Shown here in pieces: positions 1-9,863 of a stretch of 64,000 bases of DNA (position 1 is the first letter of the stretch; every line of letters begins with the position of its first letter). Below the pieces are notes generated by a model that saw nothing but the letters and a program-made list of their open reading frames with translations, did not search any database and had not been told where the DNA came from. The position numbers and the translations under genes are program-made. The DNA is from Lacimicrobium sp. SS2-24 (GTDB lineage Bacteria; Pseudomonadota; Gammaproteobacteria; Enterobacterales; Alteromonadaceae): the NCBI RefSeq assembly GCF_002201535.1, contig NZ_NIWW01000012.1:1-64000 (forward strand). The letters are read 5' to 3'.

Positions 1-111
1 AGAGACTTCTCTGCTGTCGTCAACCCCACAGGTAATAAATTTATGATTTTTCCTGTTTGTTTGCCTGTTTTTACACCAAACGCCTGTTTTCTGTGCTTTT
101 TTGTTTGTTTT

Positions 112-139
112 TTGTTAATTTTGAACTCTTGTTTACAAT
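112..139 (+). promoter_or_regulatory. Candidate sigma70 promoter for the 15-residue-repeat protein
   Basis: A TTGTTA hexamer (112-117) lies 16 bases before TACAAT (134-139), giving an expected start near 146 and a leader of about 43 bases. The surrounding DNA (about 40-180) is very T-rich on this strand. No other gene is seen in bases 1-188. Inferred by eye from consensus matches only. Confidence 0.4.
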
Positions 140-188
140 TTCAGTCCTAACTAGTCCTGATGTAGCTTCTTTTTTTGGAATTCGGTGA

Positions 189-959
189 ATGAAGAGAGTA
201 CTTTGTACAACAGCATTGCTTTGCTTGTCTTTGACAGGCCAGGTCTTTGCCGAAGCACCACAGCCTTTGCCAGCAGATGATAAAACCATCGACTTTATTG
301 AAAAGCAGGTGGAGCAAAACATGTCTGTGGGCAGAGCGATCAAAGCGATCGTCAGTCACTACCCCCAAGATGTGGAAATTGTTATTTCAACAGCGCTGGC
401 ACTGTACCCGGATCAATACCGGGAAATAGTGCATGCTGCAATATCAGCCCAACCAGCCTTAACAGAAGATGTTGTTAGCATTGCTATAGAAACCTACCCA
501 CAACATTGTGCGAAGATTGTAGAGGCAGCAATTAACGCAGAACCAAGCTATATCGATTTTGTCGTCAATACAGCGACCCATGCCACACCGGAAGAGCTAC
601 AGGATATTGTCCGAATCGCAGTGGTTACTGAACCTAACTCTGCCGACACTATTGTTCGTTCCGTCGCCGAAGCCCAACCGAATCGCCTAGCCGAAATCAT
701 CACTACAGCTATTAGCGCCGTGCCATTGGTTGGAGAATATATTGTAGAAGCCCTGTTGGTTTCTTACCCGCAAAGCACAGAAACAGTGATTACTACGGCG
801 TTCAAAGAGTCGAGTGTTGAAGATAATAGTTTGTTGCGGATCCTGGCGGCGGCCAGGGGAGCGGGTATTAAGGATGACGTCCTCAAAGTCTATGCCCATA
901 ATGGCGGCATCACGGATGAGGACTTTGCAAGCCTGATGGCAAAGTTGGACGATCAATAA
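189..959 (+). CDS. Exported protein of tandem 15-residue helical repeats
   Basis: Protein of 256 aa, not recognised as a named family. Residues 1-21 form a signal peptide ending VFA, so the product should be periplasmic or outer-membrane facing. Residues 58-207 are ten uninterrupted copies of a 15-residue unit of the form (Y/Q/E)P-x5-(I/V)(V/I)-xx-A-xxx, with proline at position 2 and an aliphatic pair near position 8. One amphipathic helix per unit, stacked as a solenoid, is the likely fold. The C-terminal 50 residues are not repetitive and contain a GG-containing acidic tail. The start is the ATG at 189; the Shine-Dalgarno match is weak. The gene is monocistronic and converges on the ribosomal operon across a shared terminator. 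Function unknown. Confidence 0.8.
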   Translation: MKRVLCTTALLCLSLTGQVFAEAPQPLPADDKTIDFIEKQVEQNMSVGRAIKAIVSHYPQDVEIVISTALALYPDQYREIVHAAISAQPALTEDVVSIAIETYPQHCAKIVEAAINAEPSYIDFVVNTATHATPEELQDIVRIAVVTEPNSADTIVRSVAEAQPNRLAEIITTAISAVPLVGEYIVEALLVSYPQSTETVITTAFKESSVEDNSLLRILAAARGAGIKDDVLKVYAHNGGITDEDFASLMAKLDDQ

Positions 960-994
960 GGATCACCTCATCGAAGTACCTTACTACAGACAAT

Positions 995-1024
995 AAAAAA
1001 CCGGGATAATCCCGGTTTTTTAAT
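995..1024. terminator. Bidirectional Rho-independent terminator
   Basis: An inverted repeat CCGGGA-taa-TCCCGG is flanked by A6 on the left and T6 on the right, so it works as an intrinsic terminator on both strands. It ends the upstream plus-strand repeat-protein gene and, on the minus strand, the alpha ribosomal operon after rplQ. Confidence 0.9.
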
Positions 1025-1036
1025 TTCTTGGTCAAC

Positions 1037-1441
1037 TTACTCAGCTACCGCTTCTTCTGCAACGTCTTCTTCAACGTCTACAACAGGGCGGTCAACCAAT
1101 TCAACATAGGCCATAGGCGCGTTGTCACCGGTACGGAAGCCACATTTCAAAATACGAATGTAACCACCTGGACGTTCGGTGTAACGTGGACCTAAGTCAT
1201 TGAACAGTTTACCTACAACCTCTTTATCACCTGTGCGGGCAAACGCGAGGCGACGATTCGCAACGCTGTCCTGCTTAGCCAGTGTGATCAGAGGCTCAAT
1301 TACGCGACGCAGTTCTTTCGCTTTAGGCAACGTGGTTTTGATGATTTCATGTTTCACCAAAGAACCTGCCATATTGCGAAACATCGCTTGACGATGGCTG
1401 CTGTTGCGATTTAACTGACGACCACTCTTACGATGGCGCAT
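1037..1441 (-). CDS. rplQ: Large ribosomal subunit protein bL17
   Basis: 134 aa; begins [17 protein letters not shown] as in all gammaproteobacterial L17. It is a 50S protein near the peptide exit tunnel. Last gene of the alpha operon (rpsM-rpsK-rpsD-rpoA-rplQ), 42 bases after rpoA and directly before the intrinsic terminator. The C-terminus carries an acidic valine-rich extension ([14 protein letters not shown]), slightly longer than the E. coli protein (127 aa). Confidence 0.98.
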   Translation of the reverse strand: MRHRKSGRQLNRNSSHRQAMFRNMAGSLVKHEIIKTTLPKAKELRRVIEPLITLAKQDSVANRRLAFARTGDKEVVGKLFNDLGPRYTERPGGYIRILKCGFRTGDNAPMAYVELVDRPVVDVEEDVAEEAVAE

Positions 1442-1483
1442 GGTTCTTTCCTTCTTAACAAATCAGTTTAACTTGCGACCTGA

Positions 1484-2473
1484 TTAGTCTTTCTCAGCAA
1501 TACTCTCTGGGGGCCAGTTTTCCAGGCGCATACCCAATGAGAGACCGCGAGAAGCAAGCACATCTTTTATTTCAGTCAGAGACTTCTTACCCAGATTAGG
1601 GGTCTTAAGTAGCTCGACTTCTGTGCGCTGCACCAGATCACCGATGTACTGGATAGCTTCTGCCTTAAGACAGTTCGCTGAACGTACAGTAAGCTCAAGA
1701 TCATCAACAGGACGAAGTAGAATCGGATCGAACTCCGGCTTTTCTTCTTTGGCAACTGGCTCTTTGATATCCCTTAATTCAACGAAGGCATCCAGTTGTT
1801 CTGCCAGAATAGTGGCAGAGCGGCGGATGGCTTCTTCAGGATCGATAGTGCCGTTGGTTTCCATATCGATAATCAGTTTATCTAAGTCAGTACGCTGTTC
1901 GACACGCGCAGACTCTACTGCATACGCTATACGTTCAACCGGACTGAAAGAAGCATCGACTAACAAACGACCAATTGGTCTCTCGTCTTCTTCAGAGGTG
2001 CGGCGAGCGGCAGCCGGAACATAGCCACGTCCCTTTTCCACTTTAATGCGCATGTTAATAGACGCATCACCGGTCAAGGTACAGATCAGGTGATCAGGAT
2101 TTACAATCTCGACATCACCATCATGCTGTATATCACCCGCTACAACTGGGCCTGCACCAGATTTAACCAGGGTAAGATTGGCTTCATCTTTGCCCTCGAG
2201 ACGCACTGCCAAACCCTTCAGGTTCAACAATATTTCGATAACGTCTTCCTGGACACCTTCCTTGGTGCTGTACTCATGCAGTACGCCATCAATTTCCACT
2301 TCTGTTACCGCACATCCAGGCATGGATGACAACAGAATACGACGCAACGCGTTACCCAATGTGTGACCGAAGCCACGCTCCAGCGGCTCAAGGGTCACCT
2401 TGGCGCGAGTTTGGGATACGTTATCTATCTCGACTAACCTTGGTTTAAGGAATTCAGTTACAGAACCCGACAT
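1484..2473 (-). CDS. rpoA: DNA-directed RNA polymerase alpha subunit
   Basis: 329 aa, the usual length. The N-terminal domain (about 1-235) carries the assembly motif [18 protein letters not shown]. The C-terminal domain (about 250-320) contains the UP-element and activator-binding surface, ending in the helix-hairpin-helix around [16 protein letters not shown]. It assembles the core polymerase beta and beta-prime subunits. In the alpha operon between rpsD and rplQ, the canonical arrangement. Confidence 0.99.
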   Translation of the reverse strand: MSGSVTEFLKPRLVEIDNVSQTRAKVTLEPLERGFGHTLGNALRRILLSSMPGCAVTEVEIDGVLHEYSTKEGVQEDVIEILLNLKGLAVRLEGKDEANLTLVKSGAGPVVAGDIQHDGDVEIVNPDHLICTLTGDASINMRIKVEKGRGYVPAAARRTSEEDERPIGRLLVDASFSPVERIAYAVESARVEQRTDLDKLIIDMETNGTIDPEEAIRRSATILAEQLDAFVELRDIKEPVAKEEKPEFDPILLRPVDDLELTVRSANCLKAEAIQYIGDLVQRTEVELLKTPNLGKKSLTEIKDVLASRGLSLGMRLENWPPESIAEKD

Positions 2474-2495
2474 TGTTTCCTCTCTTTGACCTTCT

Positions 2496-3116
2496 TTACT
2501 TACTGTAAAGTTCGACGATCAGCTGTTCGTTAATTTCGGCAGACAAGTCACCACGCTCTGGAATGCGCTTGAAAGTGCCTTCCATCTTCTTGCTGTCCAC
2601 TTCTATCCAGGTAGGCTTTTCACGCTGGTCGGCGAGTTCCAGAGCAGCAACGATACGTGCTTGCTTTTTGGCCTTCTCACGAACAGACACAACGTCTTCA
2701 GCAGAAACGTTAAAAGAAGGAACGTTAACAACCTGACCATTTACCAGAATGGCTTTGTGGCTAACCAACTGACGCGCTTCAGAGCGAGTGCTGGCAAACC
2801 CCATACGGTAAACAACATTGTCAAGGCGTTGCTCCAAAAGCTGAAGCAGGTTTTCACCTGTATTGCCTTTCAGACGTGCCGCTTCTTTATAGTAGTTACG
2901 GAATTGCTTTTCCAACACGCCGAACATACGACGTACTTTTTGCTTTTCACGCAGCTGCACACCGTAGTCAGACAAGCGGCCACGACGGGCTCCATGCTGA
3001 CCTGGTGCAGTGTCTATCTTACATTTCGAGTCAATTGCCCGAACGCCACTTTTAAGGAACAAATCCGTTCCTTCGCGGCGGCTAAGTTTGAGTTTTGGAC
3101 CCAAATATCTTGCCAT
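2496..3116 (-). CDS. rpsD: Small ribosomal subunit protein uS4
   Basis: 206 aa, start [19 protein letters not shown]. Primary 16S rRNA binder and, in E. coli, the translational repressor of the alpha operon. The S4 RNA-binding domain lies at about residues 96-160 ([20 protein letters not shown]). 22 bases upstream of rpoA. No Zn-binding cysteine knuckle in the N-terminus, so it is the C-minus form. Confidence 0.99.
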   Translation of the reverse strand: MARYLGPKLKLSRREGTDLFLKSGVRAIDSKCKIDTAPGQHGARRGRLSDYGVQLREKQKVRRMFGVLEKQFRNYYKEAARLKGNTGENLLQLLEQRLDNVVYRMGFASTRSEARQLVSHKAILVNGQVVNVPSFNVSAEDVVSVREKAKKQARIVAALELADQREKPTWIEVDSKKMEGTFKRIPERGDLSAEINEQLIVELYSK

Positions 3117-3146
3117 GATCTTTCTCCAACTGTCCTGAAAACGTGC

Positions 3147-3536
3147 TTAAACGCGACGTTTCTTAGGTGGACGACAACCGTTGTGAGGAATAGGCGTCAC
3201 ATCGGTAATGTTAGTGATACGGTAACCCGTCGCGTTCAGGGCACGGATCGCAGACTCACGGCCTGGACCTGGACCTTTTACAAACACTTCAAGGTTTTTC
3301 AGACCGTATTCCTGTGCCGCGATTCCGGCGCGTTCTGCAGCTACCTGAGCAGCAAAAGGCGTGGACTTACGCGAACCACGGAAACCAGATCCACCGGAGG
3401 TTGCCCATGCTAAGGCATTTCCCTGGCGATCCGTGATGGTCACTATCGTGTTGTTAAAAGAGGCATGGATATGAGCCATACCATCTGCTACCTGGTGTTT
3501 TACGCGCTTACGTGTACGTACTGGTGCTTTTGCCAT
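3147..3536 (-). CDS. rpsK: Small ribosomal subunit protein uS11
   Basis: 129 aa with the universally conserved C-terminal [11 protein letters not shown] and the [13 protein letters not shown] core. It forms part of the 30S platform near the mRNA exit. Second gene of the alpha operon, 12 bases after rpsM. Confidence 0.99.
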   Translation of the reverse strand: MAKAPVRTRKRVKHQVADGMAHIHASFNNTIVTITDRQGNALAWATSGGSGFRGSRKSTPFAAQVAAERAGIAAQEYGLKNLEVFVKGPGPGRESAIRALNATGYRITNITDVTPIPHNGCRPPKKRRV

Positions 3537-3548
3537 AAATCCCCCCGC

Positions 3549-3905
3549 TTACTTCTTAATCGGCTTACGAGGACCTTTACGGGTACGCGCATTAGTTTTA
3601 GTGCGCTGACCTCGTATAGGCAAGCTGCGACGATGGCGTATGCCACGAAAACAACCTAGGTCCATCAGACGTTTAATGCTCATTGAAACTTCGCGACGCA
3701 GATCACCTTCAACAGTGAATCTGGCGACTTCTTCACGAAGTTTTTCAACTTGCGCTTCATCAAGATCTTTAATCTTAGTACTCTCTGCAACACCTGCGGC
3801 TGCACAGATGCTTTTCGCACGTGTGGCGCCAACACCGTAAATGCTAGTTAAAGCGATTACAGTGTGCTTGTGTTCAGGGATGTTAATGCCAGCGATACGG
3901 GCCAC
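3549..3905 (-). CDS. rpsM: Small ribosomal subunit protein uS13
   Basis: 118 aa from a GTG start at 3905, giving [16 protein letters not shown], the normal N-terminus and E. coli length. An in-frame GTG three codons upstream is rejected because the AGGAG Shine-Dalgarno would abut it, whereas it lies about 8 bases before 3905. It contacts the 50S subunit and tRNAs in the 30S head; the basic C-tail ([18 protein letters not shown]) is typical. First gene of the alpha operon, downstream of a candidate promoter. Confidence 0.98.
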   Translation of the reverse strand: MARIAGINIPEHKHTVIALTSIYGVGATRAKSICAAAGVAESTKIKDLDEAQVEKLREEVARFTVEGDLRREVSMSIKRLMDLGCFRGIRHRRSLPIRGQRTKTNARTRKGPRKPIKK

Positions 3906-3952
3906 TAACAGCACTCCTCTAGTTAATATGTCATCAGCCTAAAAAGCCCGCT

Positions 3953-3981
3953 AGGATACTTATCCGATGACAAAATTGCAA
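3953..3981 (-). promoter_or_regulatory. Candidate alpha-operon promoter
   Basis: On the minus strand TTGCAA (3981-3976) is 17 bases from TATCCT (3958-3953), each 4/6 to consensus with ideal spacing, and a GC-rich stretch (AGCGGGCT) follows the -10. The site lies in the 104-base gap between rpmJ and rpsM, where the alpha-operon promoter is expected. The leader would be only about 40 bases. A small palindrome (AGCTCATTTGAGCT, 3986-3999) just upstream may be a weak spc 3' hairpin. Confidence 0.5.
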
Positions 3982-4009
3982 ATTTAGCTCAAATGAGCTT
4001 GTTTATCGA

Positions 4010-4123
4010 TTAACCTTGCCTTTGCTTATGCTTCGGCTCTACACAAATCACTCGCACAACACCGTTGCGTTTGACGATTTTGCAGTTACGGCAAATCTTC
4101 TTAACAGATGCACGAACTTTCAT
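4010..4123 (-). CDS. rpmJ: Large ribosomal subunit protein bL36 (Zn-binding form)
   Basis: Small gene of 37 aa read directly from the sequence: [19 protein letters not shown], ending in KHKQRQG. C11, C14, C27 and H32 make the Zn ribbon, so this is the C-plus paralogue. Last gene of the spc operon, 25 bases after secY, its canonical position. Confidence 0.97.
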   Translation of the reverse strand: MKVRASVKKICRNCKIVKRNGVVRVICVEPKHKQRQG

Positions 4124-4148
4124 TTCGTTACTCCGTGATTGACCAATC

Positions 4149-5468
4149 TTAACGGCCGAAGCCTTTAAGATTAGCTTTTTTCAGAACAGACTCATACTGA
4201 TTAGACATCAAATGGGTCTGCACCTGTGCCATAAAGTCCATGATTACCACCACGATAATCAGCAATGATGTCCCGCCAAAGTAGAACTGAACGTTCCAGG
4301 CAATCATCATAAACTCGGGCACTAAACATACAAAGGTAATATATAAGGCACCTGCCAGCGTCAGTCGGGTCATGACCTTATCAATATATCTGGACGTTTG
4401 CTCACCAGGGCGAATACCAGGTACAAAAGCCCCGGATTTCTTCAGGTTGTCTGCTGTCTCACGTGGGTTAAACACCAACGCAGTGTAGAAGAAACAGAAG
4501 AAAATGATCGCCGCAGCATAAAGCAATACGTACAGAGGCTGTCCTGGGGACAACATCAACGATACATCCTGCAACCATGACATGCTCTCATTGGAACCAA
4601 ACCAACTGGCAATGGTACCCGGGAACAAGATGATGCTGGACGCAAAGATTGGTGGAATAACCCCTGCCATGTTCACTTTCAGCGGTAAATGCGTGCTTTG
4701 CGCGGCAAACACCTTACGGCCCTGCTGACGCTTGGCATAGTTAACGACGATACGACGTTGACCACGCTCGACAAATACCACGAAGTAAGTAACAGCAACG
4801 ATGATGACACCAATCAACAGCAGAAACAGCATATTCAGGTCGCCCTGTCTGGCTTGTTCTACTGTCTGACCGATGGCGGTAGGCAATCCAGCTACGATAC
4901 CCGCAAAGATAATGATAGAAATACCATTACCTATGCCACGTTCAGTAACCTGCTCACCCAGCCACATCAGGAACATGGTTCCTGTGACCAAACTGACTAC
5001 AGCTGTAAAGTAAAATCCAAAACCAGGATTGAGCACCAATCCCTGCATCAGATTAGGCAAACCAGTAGCGATGGCAATAGCCTGGAAAATTGACAATATA
5101 AGGGTCAAATACCGCGTATATTGGCTGATTTTCTTGCGCCCTGCCTCACCTTCCTTTTTCAGTTCAGCCATCTGCGGATGCACAACTGTCATCAACTGCA
5201 TGATAATGGATGCCGAAATATAAGGCATGATACCAAGCGCCAATATTGATGCGCGCTCAAGTGCACCACCGGAAAACATATTAAACATTTCCACGATGGT
5301 GCCTTTTTGCTGCTCAAAAAGCTGAGCGAGTACGGCTGCATCAATACCAGGAATAGGCACGAATGAACCGAGCCTGAATACGATAATCGCACCAAGGACA
5401 AATAACAGCCTTGATTTCAGTTCACTCAGCCCGCCTTTGGCACCTGAATCCAGTCCTGGTTTAGCCAT
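4149..5468 (-). CDS. secY: Protein translocase subunit SecY
   Basis: 439 aa; ten predicted transmembrane helices forming the SecYEG channel in the inner membrane. Recognisable segments are the N-terminal [20 protein letters not shown], the pore region, and the cytosolic loop with [19 protein letters not shown] that binds the ribosome and SecA. It starts 5 bases after rplO, as in other spc operons. Length matches the family (443 aa in E. coli). Confidence 0.99.
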   Translation of the reverse strand: MAKPGLDSGAKGGLSELKSRLLFVLGAIIVFRLGSFVPIPGIDAAVLAQLFEQQKGTIVEMFNMFSGGALERASILALGIMPYISASIIMQLMTVVHPQMAELKKEGEAGRKKISQYTRYLTLILSIFQAIAIATGLPNLMQGLVLNPGFGFYFTAVVSLVTGTMFLMWLGEQVTERGIGNGISIIIFAGIVAGLPTAIGQTVEQARQGDLNMLFLLLIGVIIVAVTYFVVFVERGQRRIVVNYAKRQQGRKVFAAQSTHLPLKVNMAGVIPPIFASSIILFPGTIASWFGSNESMSWLQDVSLMLSPGQPLYVLLYAAAIIFFCFFYTALVFNPRETADNLKKSGAFVPGIRPGEQTSRYIDKVMTRLTLAGALYITFVCLVPEFMMIAWNVQFYFGGTSLLIIVVVIMDFMAQVQTHLMSNQYESVLKKANLKGFGR

Positions 5469-5473
5469 TTAGC

Positions 5474-5908
5474 TTATTCCTCTACTTTACCGCCAGCAGC
5501 TTCAATAGCTTCACGAGCGCCTTTAGTTACCTTCAAGCCATTTACAGTCACCGCGCGATTGAGGTCACCACTTTTCATTACCTTGACGAACAGCACATCT
5601 TTCTTAACCAGATTCGCTGCTTTCAGGGTTTCCAGTGATACCACATCGCCTTCAACCTTAGCGATTTCAGTCAGTGTCACCTGGTCAGAGACCATAGATT
5701 TACGTGACGTGAAACCAAACTTAGGCAAACGGCGCTGGATAGGCATCTGACCACCTTCAAAGCCCGGACGGATTTTTCCGCCTGAACGTGAAGTCTGGCC
5801 TTTGTGACCACGGCCACCAGTCTTACCCAGACCGGAACCGATACCTCGGCCTACCCGCTTGGAAGATTGTTTCGCTCCAGGTGCAGGAGCAAGTGTATTC
5901 AAATGCAT
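5474..5908 (-). CDS. rplO: Large ribosomal subunit protein uL15
   Basis: 144 aa, begins [20 protein letters not shown] with the glycine-rich basic N-terminal extension that threads into 23S rRNA. Late 50S assembly protein. Between rpmD (3 bases away) and secY in the spc operon. Confidence 0.99.
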   Translation of the reverse strand: MHLNTLAPAPGAKQSSKRVGRGIGSGLGKTGGRGHKGQTSRSGGKIRPGFEGGQMPIQRRLPKFGFTSRKSMVSDQVTLTEIAKVEGDVVSLETLKAANLVKKDVLFVKVMKSGDLNRAVTVNGLKVTKGAREAIEAAGGKVEE

Positions 5909-5911
5909 GGA

Positions 5912-6094
5912 TTACTCCTCCACTATCTCAACCATATAGTTGACTTTATTGATCATGCCGCGAACAGCAGGAGTGTCTTCCAACTCACGGACACGACCAA
6001 TGCGACCTAAACCCAAACCAGTCAGCGTAGCTTTGTGCTTGGGCAGTCGGCCAATCGCACTCTTGGTTTGCTTAATTTTGATAGTCTTAGCCAT
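5912..6094 (-). CDS. rpmD: Large ribosomal subunit protein uL30
   Basis: 60 aa; contains [20 protein letters not shown], the diagnostic L30 motif. Lies between rpsE and rplO in the spc operon with gaps under 10 bases. Confidence 0.98.
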   Translation of the reverse strand: MAKTIKIKQTKSAIGRLPKHKATLTGLGLGRIGRVRELEDTPAVRGMINKVNYMVEIVEE

Positions 6095-6100
6095 TGTCCA

Positions 6101-6601
6101 TTACCCCAAAATCTGTTCTACGGCCAATCCACGCTTAGCGGCAACCTGCTCTGGAGACTTCATCTCAACCAGGGCATTGATTGTTGCACGCACTACGTTA
6201 ATAGGATTGGTAGATCCGTAGCATTTTGAAAGTACGTCTTGTACACCAGCCACTTCAAGGACCGCACGCATTGCACCACCGGCAATAATACCAGTACCTT
6301 CTGATGCTGGCTGCATGTATACCTTGGAGCCGGAATGACGCCCCTTGATCGGATGCTGAAGGGTTGTCCCGTTCAGATCCACGGTAACCAGGTTACGACG
6401 TGCTTTTTCCATTGCTTTTTGAATAGCAGCGGGTACTTCACGCGCTTTACCGTAACCAAAACCGACACGACCATTACCGTCGCCCACTACAGTCAATGCA
6501 GTGAAGCTAAAGATGCGACCACCTTTAACCACTTTAGACACACGGTTTACGGCAATCAGCTTTTCTAACAGTTCACCGTTTTGAACTTCTACTTTAGCCA
6601 T
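6101..6601 (-). CDS. rpsE: Small ribosomal subunit protein uS5
   Basis: 166 aa; N-terminal double-stranded-RNA-binding-like domain ([19 protein letters not shown]) and C-terminal S5 domain with [19 protein letters not shown]. It forms part of the 30S mRNA-entry and decoding-fidelity region. Spc operon, between rplR and rpmD. Confidence 0.99.
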   Translation of the reverse strand: MAKVEVQNGELLEKLIAVNRVSKVVKGGRIFSFTALTVVGDGNGRVGFGYGKAREVPAAIQKAMEKARRNLVTVDLNGTTLQHPIKGRHSGSKVYMQPASEGTGIIAGGAMRAVLEVAGVQDVLSKCYGSTNPINVVRATINALVEMKSPEQVAAKRGLAVEQILG

Positions 6602-6610
6602 AATTAACTC

Positions 6611-6964
6611 CTAGAACTGAAGACCTGCTTCGCGAGCAGCATCAGCCAATGCCTTCACTCGACCGTGATACTTGAAACCGCTGCGATCAAAAGCCACTTC
6701 TTTAATGCCTTTTTCAATCGCGCGCTCAGCGATCACTTTGCCTACTGTGGTTGCAGCTTCTGCATTACCTGTGGATTTCAGGTCTTTACGCAGATCCGCT
6801 TCAACAGTAGATGCCGTCGCCAGCACTTCTGAGCCGTTAGGGGCAATCAGTTGTGCATAGATATGACGAGGTGTGCGGTGAATCACCAGGCGATGCGCTG
6901 CCAGTTCACTGATCTTTTTGCGGGCGCGGGTAGCGCGACGCAAACGAGATGTTTTCTTATCCAT
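6611..6964 (-). CDS. rplR: Large ribosomal subunit protein uL18
   Basis: 117 aa from the ATG at 6964, giving [17 protein letters not shown], the normal N-terminus and E. coli length. An in-frame start four codons upstream would only add MGDT and is less likely. Binds 5S rRNA with L5. Spc operon, 12 bases after rplF. Confidence 0.97.
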   Translation of the reverse strand: MDKKTSRLRRATRARKKISELAAHRLVIHRTPRHIYAQLIAPNGSEVLATASTVEADLRKDLKSTGNAEAATTVGKVIAERAIEKGIKEVAFDRSGFKYHGRVKALADAAREAGLQF

Positions 6965-6976
6965 CGTATCACCCAC

Positions 6977-7510
6977 CTACTTTTTCTTAGCTTCTTTACG
7001 ACGTACAACTTCATCGGCATAACGAACACCTTTACCTTTGTAAGGCTCTGGTGGACGATATCCACGAATGTTAGCTGCGACCTGACCCACCAGCTGCTTG
7101 TCGGCGCCTTTGACGACAACTTCAGTCTGACTAGGAGTTTCTACGCTGATGCCCTGAGGCATTTCGTAGGAAACAGGGTGAGAGAAACCCAGGGTCAAAT
7201 TCAGTTTGTTACCTTGTGCTTGCGCACGGTAACCAACACCGTTGAGCTCCAGTTTCTTCTCGAAACCCGAAGTAACGCCAATCATCATGCTGTTCAGTAC
7301 GGAGCGAGCAGTACCAGCCTGCGCCCAGCCATCGGCTACGCCATCGCGAGGAAGAGTTTTCAATTGACTCTCTTCTTTTACGACTTCTACACCGTCATTA
7401 AACACAAAATTTAACGTTCCGTTTTTACCTTTCAGGCTGACTTCCTGGCCATTGATGTTGACTTCAACACCAGACAGGATATCAACCGGGGCTTTTGCTA
7501 CACGTGACAT
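6977..7510 (-). CDS. rplF: Large ribosomal subunit protein uL6
   Basis: 177 aa with the two L6 folds and the conserved C-terminal segment [16 protein letters not shown]. Binds near the sarcin-ricin loop and factor-binding site of the 50S subunit. Spc operon between rpsH and rplR. Confidence 0.99.
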   Translation of the reverse strand: MSRVAKAPVDILSGVEVNINGQEVSLKGKNGTLNFVFNDGVEVVKEESQLKTLPRDGVADGWAQAGTARSVLNSMMIGVTSGFEKKLELNGVGYRAQAQGNKLNLTLGFSHPVSYEMPQGISVETPSQTEVVVKGADKQLVGQVAANIRGYRPPEPYKGKGVRYADEVVRRKEAKKK

Positions 7511-7524
7511 CGATTACTCCTCCG

Positions 7525-7917
7525 TTACGCTACATAGCCGATGACTTCACCACCCATGCCCGCTTTACGCGCCGCACGGTCGGTCATCACGCCCTTGGAT
7601 GTGGAAACGATTGCGACACCCAGACCACCCATTACTTTTGGCAGCTCATCTTTTTTCTTATAGATGCGCAGACCAGGGCGACTGACTCGCTCGATAGTTT
7701 CGATAACCTTTTTGCCTTCGAAGTACTTAAGCGTCACTTCTAGGACCGGCTTAACATCACCAGAGGCCTGGTAGTCAGTGATATAACCTTCTTCTTTCAG
7801 CACTTTTGCAATAGCAACGCGCAGCTTTGAAGAGGGCATAGCAACGGAAACTTTATTCGCCAGCTGACCGTTACGAATGCGGGTAAACATATCCGCGATA
7901 GGATCTTGCATACTCAT
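7525..7917 (-). CDS. rpsH: Small ribosomal subunit protein uS8
   Basis: 130 aa, start [18 protein letters not shown], same length as E. coli. Primary 16S binder and, in E. coli, the translational repressor of the spc operon by binding at rplE. The C-terminal motif [17 protein letters not shown] is conserved. Lies between rpsN and rplF. Confidence 0.99.
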   Translation of the reverse strand: MSMQDPIADMFTRIRNGQLANKVSVAMPSSKLRVAIAKVLKEEGYITDYQASGDVKPVLEVTLKYFEGKKVIETIERVSRPGLRIYKKKDELPKVMGGLGVAIVSTSKGVMTDRAARKAGMGGEVIGYVA

Positions 7918-7930
7918 CTTAAGCTACTCC

Positions 7931-8236
7931 TTACCAACTGGCTTTTTTCAGACCAGGGACTTCACCACGCATGGCCGCTTCACGTAATTTAATCCGGCTA
8001 AGGCCGAACTTACGCAGGAAACCATGTGGACGACCAGTGATACGACAGCGGTTATGCTGACGTGCACGGGAAGAGTCACGAGGCAGTTGTTGCAGCTTGA
8101 GAACCGCGTCCCAACGTTCTTCATCAGAAGAATTTACACTGCTGATAATGGCTTTAAGCTCAGCACGCTTCTCGGCGTACTTGGCTACCAGCTTGGCACG
8201 CTTTACTTCGCGTGCTTTCATTGATTGTTTTGCCAT
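7931..8236 (-). CDS. rpsN: Small ribosomal subunit protein uS14
   Basis: 101 aa, the long form lacking the CxxC zinc ribbon (only one Cys, in [19 protein letters not shown]). Late 30S head protein. Spc operon between rplE and rpsH. Confidence 0.98.
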   Translation of the reverse strand: MAKQSMKAREVKRAKLVAKYAEKRAELKAIISSVNSSDEERWDAVLKLQQLPRDSSRARQHNRCRITGRPHGFLRKFGLSRIKLREAAMRGEVPGLKKASW

Positions 8237-8247
8237 AACCCTACACC

Positions 8248-8787
8248 TTATTTCTTGAATGGGAAGTTGAAAGCAGCCAGCAGAGCGCGACCTTCTTCAT
8301 CAGTCCCGGCAGTCGTAGTGATGGTAATATCCATACCACGTACCTTATCCACTTTATCAAAGTCGATTTCAGGGAAGATGATTTGCTCGCGAACACCCAT
8401 GCTATAGTTACCATGACCGTCGAATGACTTAGCATTCAGGCCACGGAAATCACGGATACGCGGGATAGCGATTGAAATCAAACGCTCAAGAAATTCCCAC
8501 ATACGCTCGCCACGTAGGGTTACTTTACAGCCAATCGGATATCCTTCACGGATTTTAAAACCCGCTACAGATTTGCGTGCAACAGTGACAACTGGCTTCT
8601 GACCAGCAATTGCTTGCATGTCAGAAGTGGCGTTTTCCAACACCTTCTTGTCTGCTACCGCTTCACCCAGACCCATGTTCAGGGTGATTTTCTCAATCCG
8701 AGGGACTTGCATGACGCTTTTGTAACCGAACTGCTTCGCAAGTTCCGCCACTACTGTTTCTCTATAGAAATCATGCAGTTTCGCCAT
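8248..8787 (-). CDS. rplE: Large ribosomal subunit protein uL5
   Basis: 179 aa from the ATG at 8787 ([20 protein letters not shown]), the E. coli length; GGAG lies 6 bases before it. An in-frame ATG four codons upstream lacks such a site. Binds 5S rRNA and bridges to S13. In E. coli S8 represses translation here. Spc operon, third gene. Confidence 0.97.
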   Translation of the reverse strand: MAKLHDFYRETVVAELAKQFGYKSVMQVPRIEKITLNMGLGEAVADKKVLENATSDMQAIAGQKPVVTVARKSVAGFKIREGYPIGCKVTLRGERMWEFLERLISIAIPRIRDFRGLNAKSFDGHGNYSMGVREQIIFPEIDFDKVDKVRGMDITITTTAGTDEEGRALLAAFNFPFKK

Positions 8788-8802
8788 CGTAATCTCCAAT
8801 AA

Positions 8803-9117
8803 TTAAACCAGTTCGCCGTCAGACTTGAAGAAACGTACTTTCTTCTCATCTTCAAAACGGAAACCGACACGATCCGCTTTACCCGTTTTAGGGTTAACGA
8901 TCGCGACATTCGATACATGAATTGATGCTTCTTTCTCAACGATTCCACCAGCGACACCTAACTGAGGGTTAGGCTTCTGGTGTTTCTTCATCAAATTCAC
9001 ACCTTCTACAACCAGACGGTCAGACTCAGTCAGTACTTGCAGGACTTTGCCTGTTTTCCCTTTGTCTTTACCGGCTAGAACGACAACTTCATCATCACGA
9101 CGAATTTTTCTTGCCAT
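8803..9117 (-). CDS. rplX: Large ribosomal subunit protein uL24
   Basis: 104 aa; KOW motif in [20 protein letters not shown]. One of the two assembly-initiator proteins of the 50S subunit. Spc operon, second gene, 12 bases after rplN. Confidence 0.98.
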   Translation of the reverse strand: MARKIRRDDEVVVLAGKDKGKTGKVLQVLTESDRLVVEGVNLMKKHQKPNPQLGVAGGIVEKEASIHVSNVAIVNPKTGKADRVGFRFEDEKKVRFFKSDGELV

Positions 9118-9129
9118 TATCGTGACTCC

Positions 9130-9498
9130 TTATAATACCTCTGGGGCCAGTGAGATGATCTTCATGAATTGATCTCCACGAAGCTCACGGGTTACCGGGC
9201 CAAAGATACGCGTACCAATGGGTTGCTTATTGGTGTTAAGCAACACGGCTGCGTTGTTATCAAAACGGATCAGAGAACCGTCAGGACGACGAACGCCTTT
9301 TCTAGTACGCACCACCACTGCATTCAGTACGTCACCTTTTTTAACTTTACCGCGAGGAATTGCTTCCTTGACGGTAACTTTGATGATGTCACCGATATGT
9401 GCATAACGGCGATGCGAGCCACCAAGAACCTTAATACACTGAACCCTGCGAGCGCCGGAATTATCGGCCACATCCAGGTTAGTTTGCATTTGGATCAT
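9130..9498 (-). CDS. rplN: Large ribosomal subunit protein uL14
   Basis: 122 aa, [20 protein letters not shown], full length. 50S protein at the inter-subunit face and target of the RsfS silencing factor. It is the first gene of this ribosomal run: rpsQ, rpmC, rplP and the rest of the S10 operon, which normally precede it, are absent. It has its own 5' region with a promoter-like site. Shine-Dalgarno GGAG lies 8 bases before the start. Confidence 0.99.
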   Translation of the reverse strand: MIQMQTNLDVADNSGARRVQCIKVLGGSHRRYAHIGDIIKVTVKEAIPRGKVKKGDVLNAVVVRTRKGVRRPDGSLIRFDNNAAVLLNTNKQPIGTRIFGPVTRELRGDQFMKIISLAPEVL

Positions 9499-9579
9499 GC
9501 TAGTGCTCCGCTGTTGTTAAGGCCATTTACAGGCCAATTAGCTGCTTTAATAGTCATACCCCCACAAAAAGGGCGCGAA

Positions 9580-9608
9580 ACTATAACAGAATTGAACGCA
9601 TTGTGATA
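9580..9608 (-). promoter_or_regulatory. Candidate spc-operon promoter upstream of rplN
   Basis: On the minus strand TATAGT (9585-9580), 5/6 to the -10 consensus, is followed by a GC-rich discriminator (TTCGCGCCC) typical of stringently controlled ribosomal promoters. The -35 at 17-base spacing is TATCAC, a poor match. Predicted start near 9573 gives a leader of about 75 bases. Expected functionally, since rplN is not preceded by S10 genes here. Confidence 0.55.
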
Positions 9609-9795
9609 CCCGAAATGTTGAAAAAAACAACGGGATTGTTTTTTAACGTCGGAGGCCTCGACGACAGCCCTGTTTATGGGCAAAAAAGGACCCGGAAGGG
9701 TAGAGGACAAGGAAAGCGTGACGCTTCCTATTTCAGGCGCACAAGGATAACGCTTCGTGCGGGAAAAAGGAAATCGTCCGGTAGAAAAGCTGACA

Positions 9796-9826
9796 ACTGC
9801 GACAGATTGCCTAAGCCTGTCGCAGT
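9796..9826. repeat. Perfect 10-bp inverted repeat
   Basis: ACTGCGACAG and its exact reverse complement are separated by 11 bases. No T-run follows on either strand, so it is not a simple intrinsic terminator. It lies between the 3' end of the lipoprotein gene (9864) and the spc promoter, and may be a 3' stabilising or Rho-type terminator hairpin, or a protein site. Confidence 0.5.
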
Positions 9827-9863
9827 AATAAGAAAGCACGATAGCGGCTTGCTATGCGTTTTT

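Larger units (their letters stand above)
9499..9863. other. 365-base non-coding region upstream of rplN
   Basis: Holds the rplN leader, a promoter-like site (9580-9608) and a perfect 10-bp inverted repeat (9796-9826). In the leader the arms GGCC-N7-GGCC (about 9522-9536) can form a small hairpin. Open frames across this region have no Shine-Dalgarno site and look like chance. No RNA gene recognised. Confidence 0.6.

Noticed and set aside
2661-3413. Long 250-codon plus-strand frame antisense to rpsD and rpsK
   Set aside because: Shadow of highly conserved ribosomal protein genes; codon structure belongs to the minus strand.
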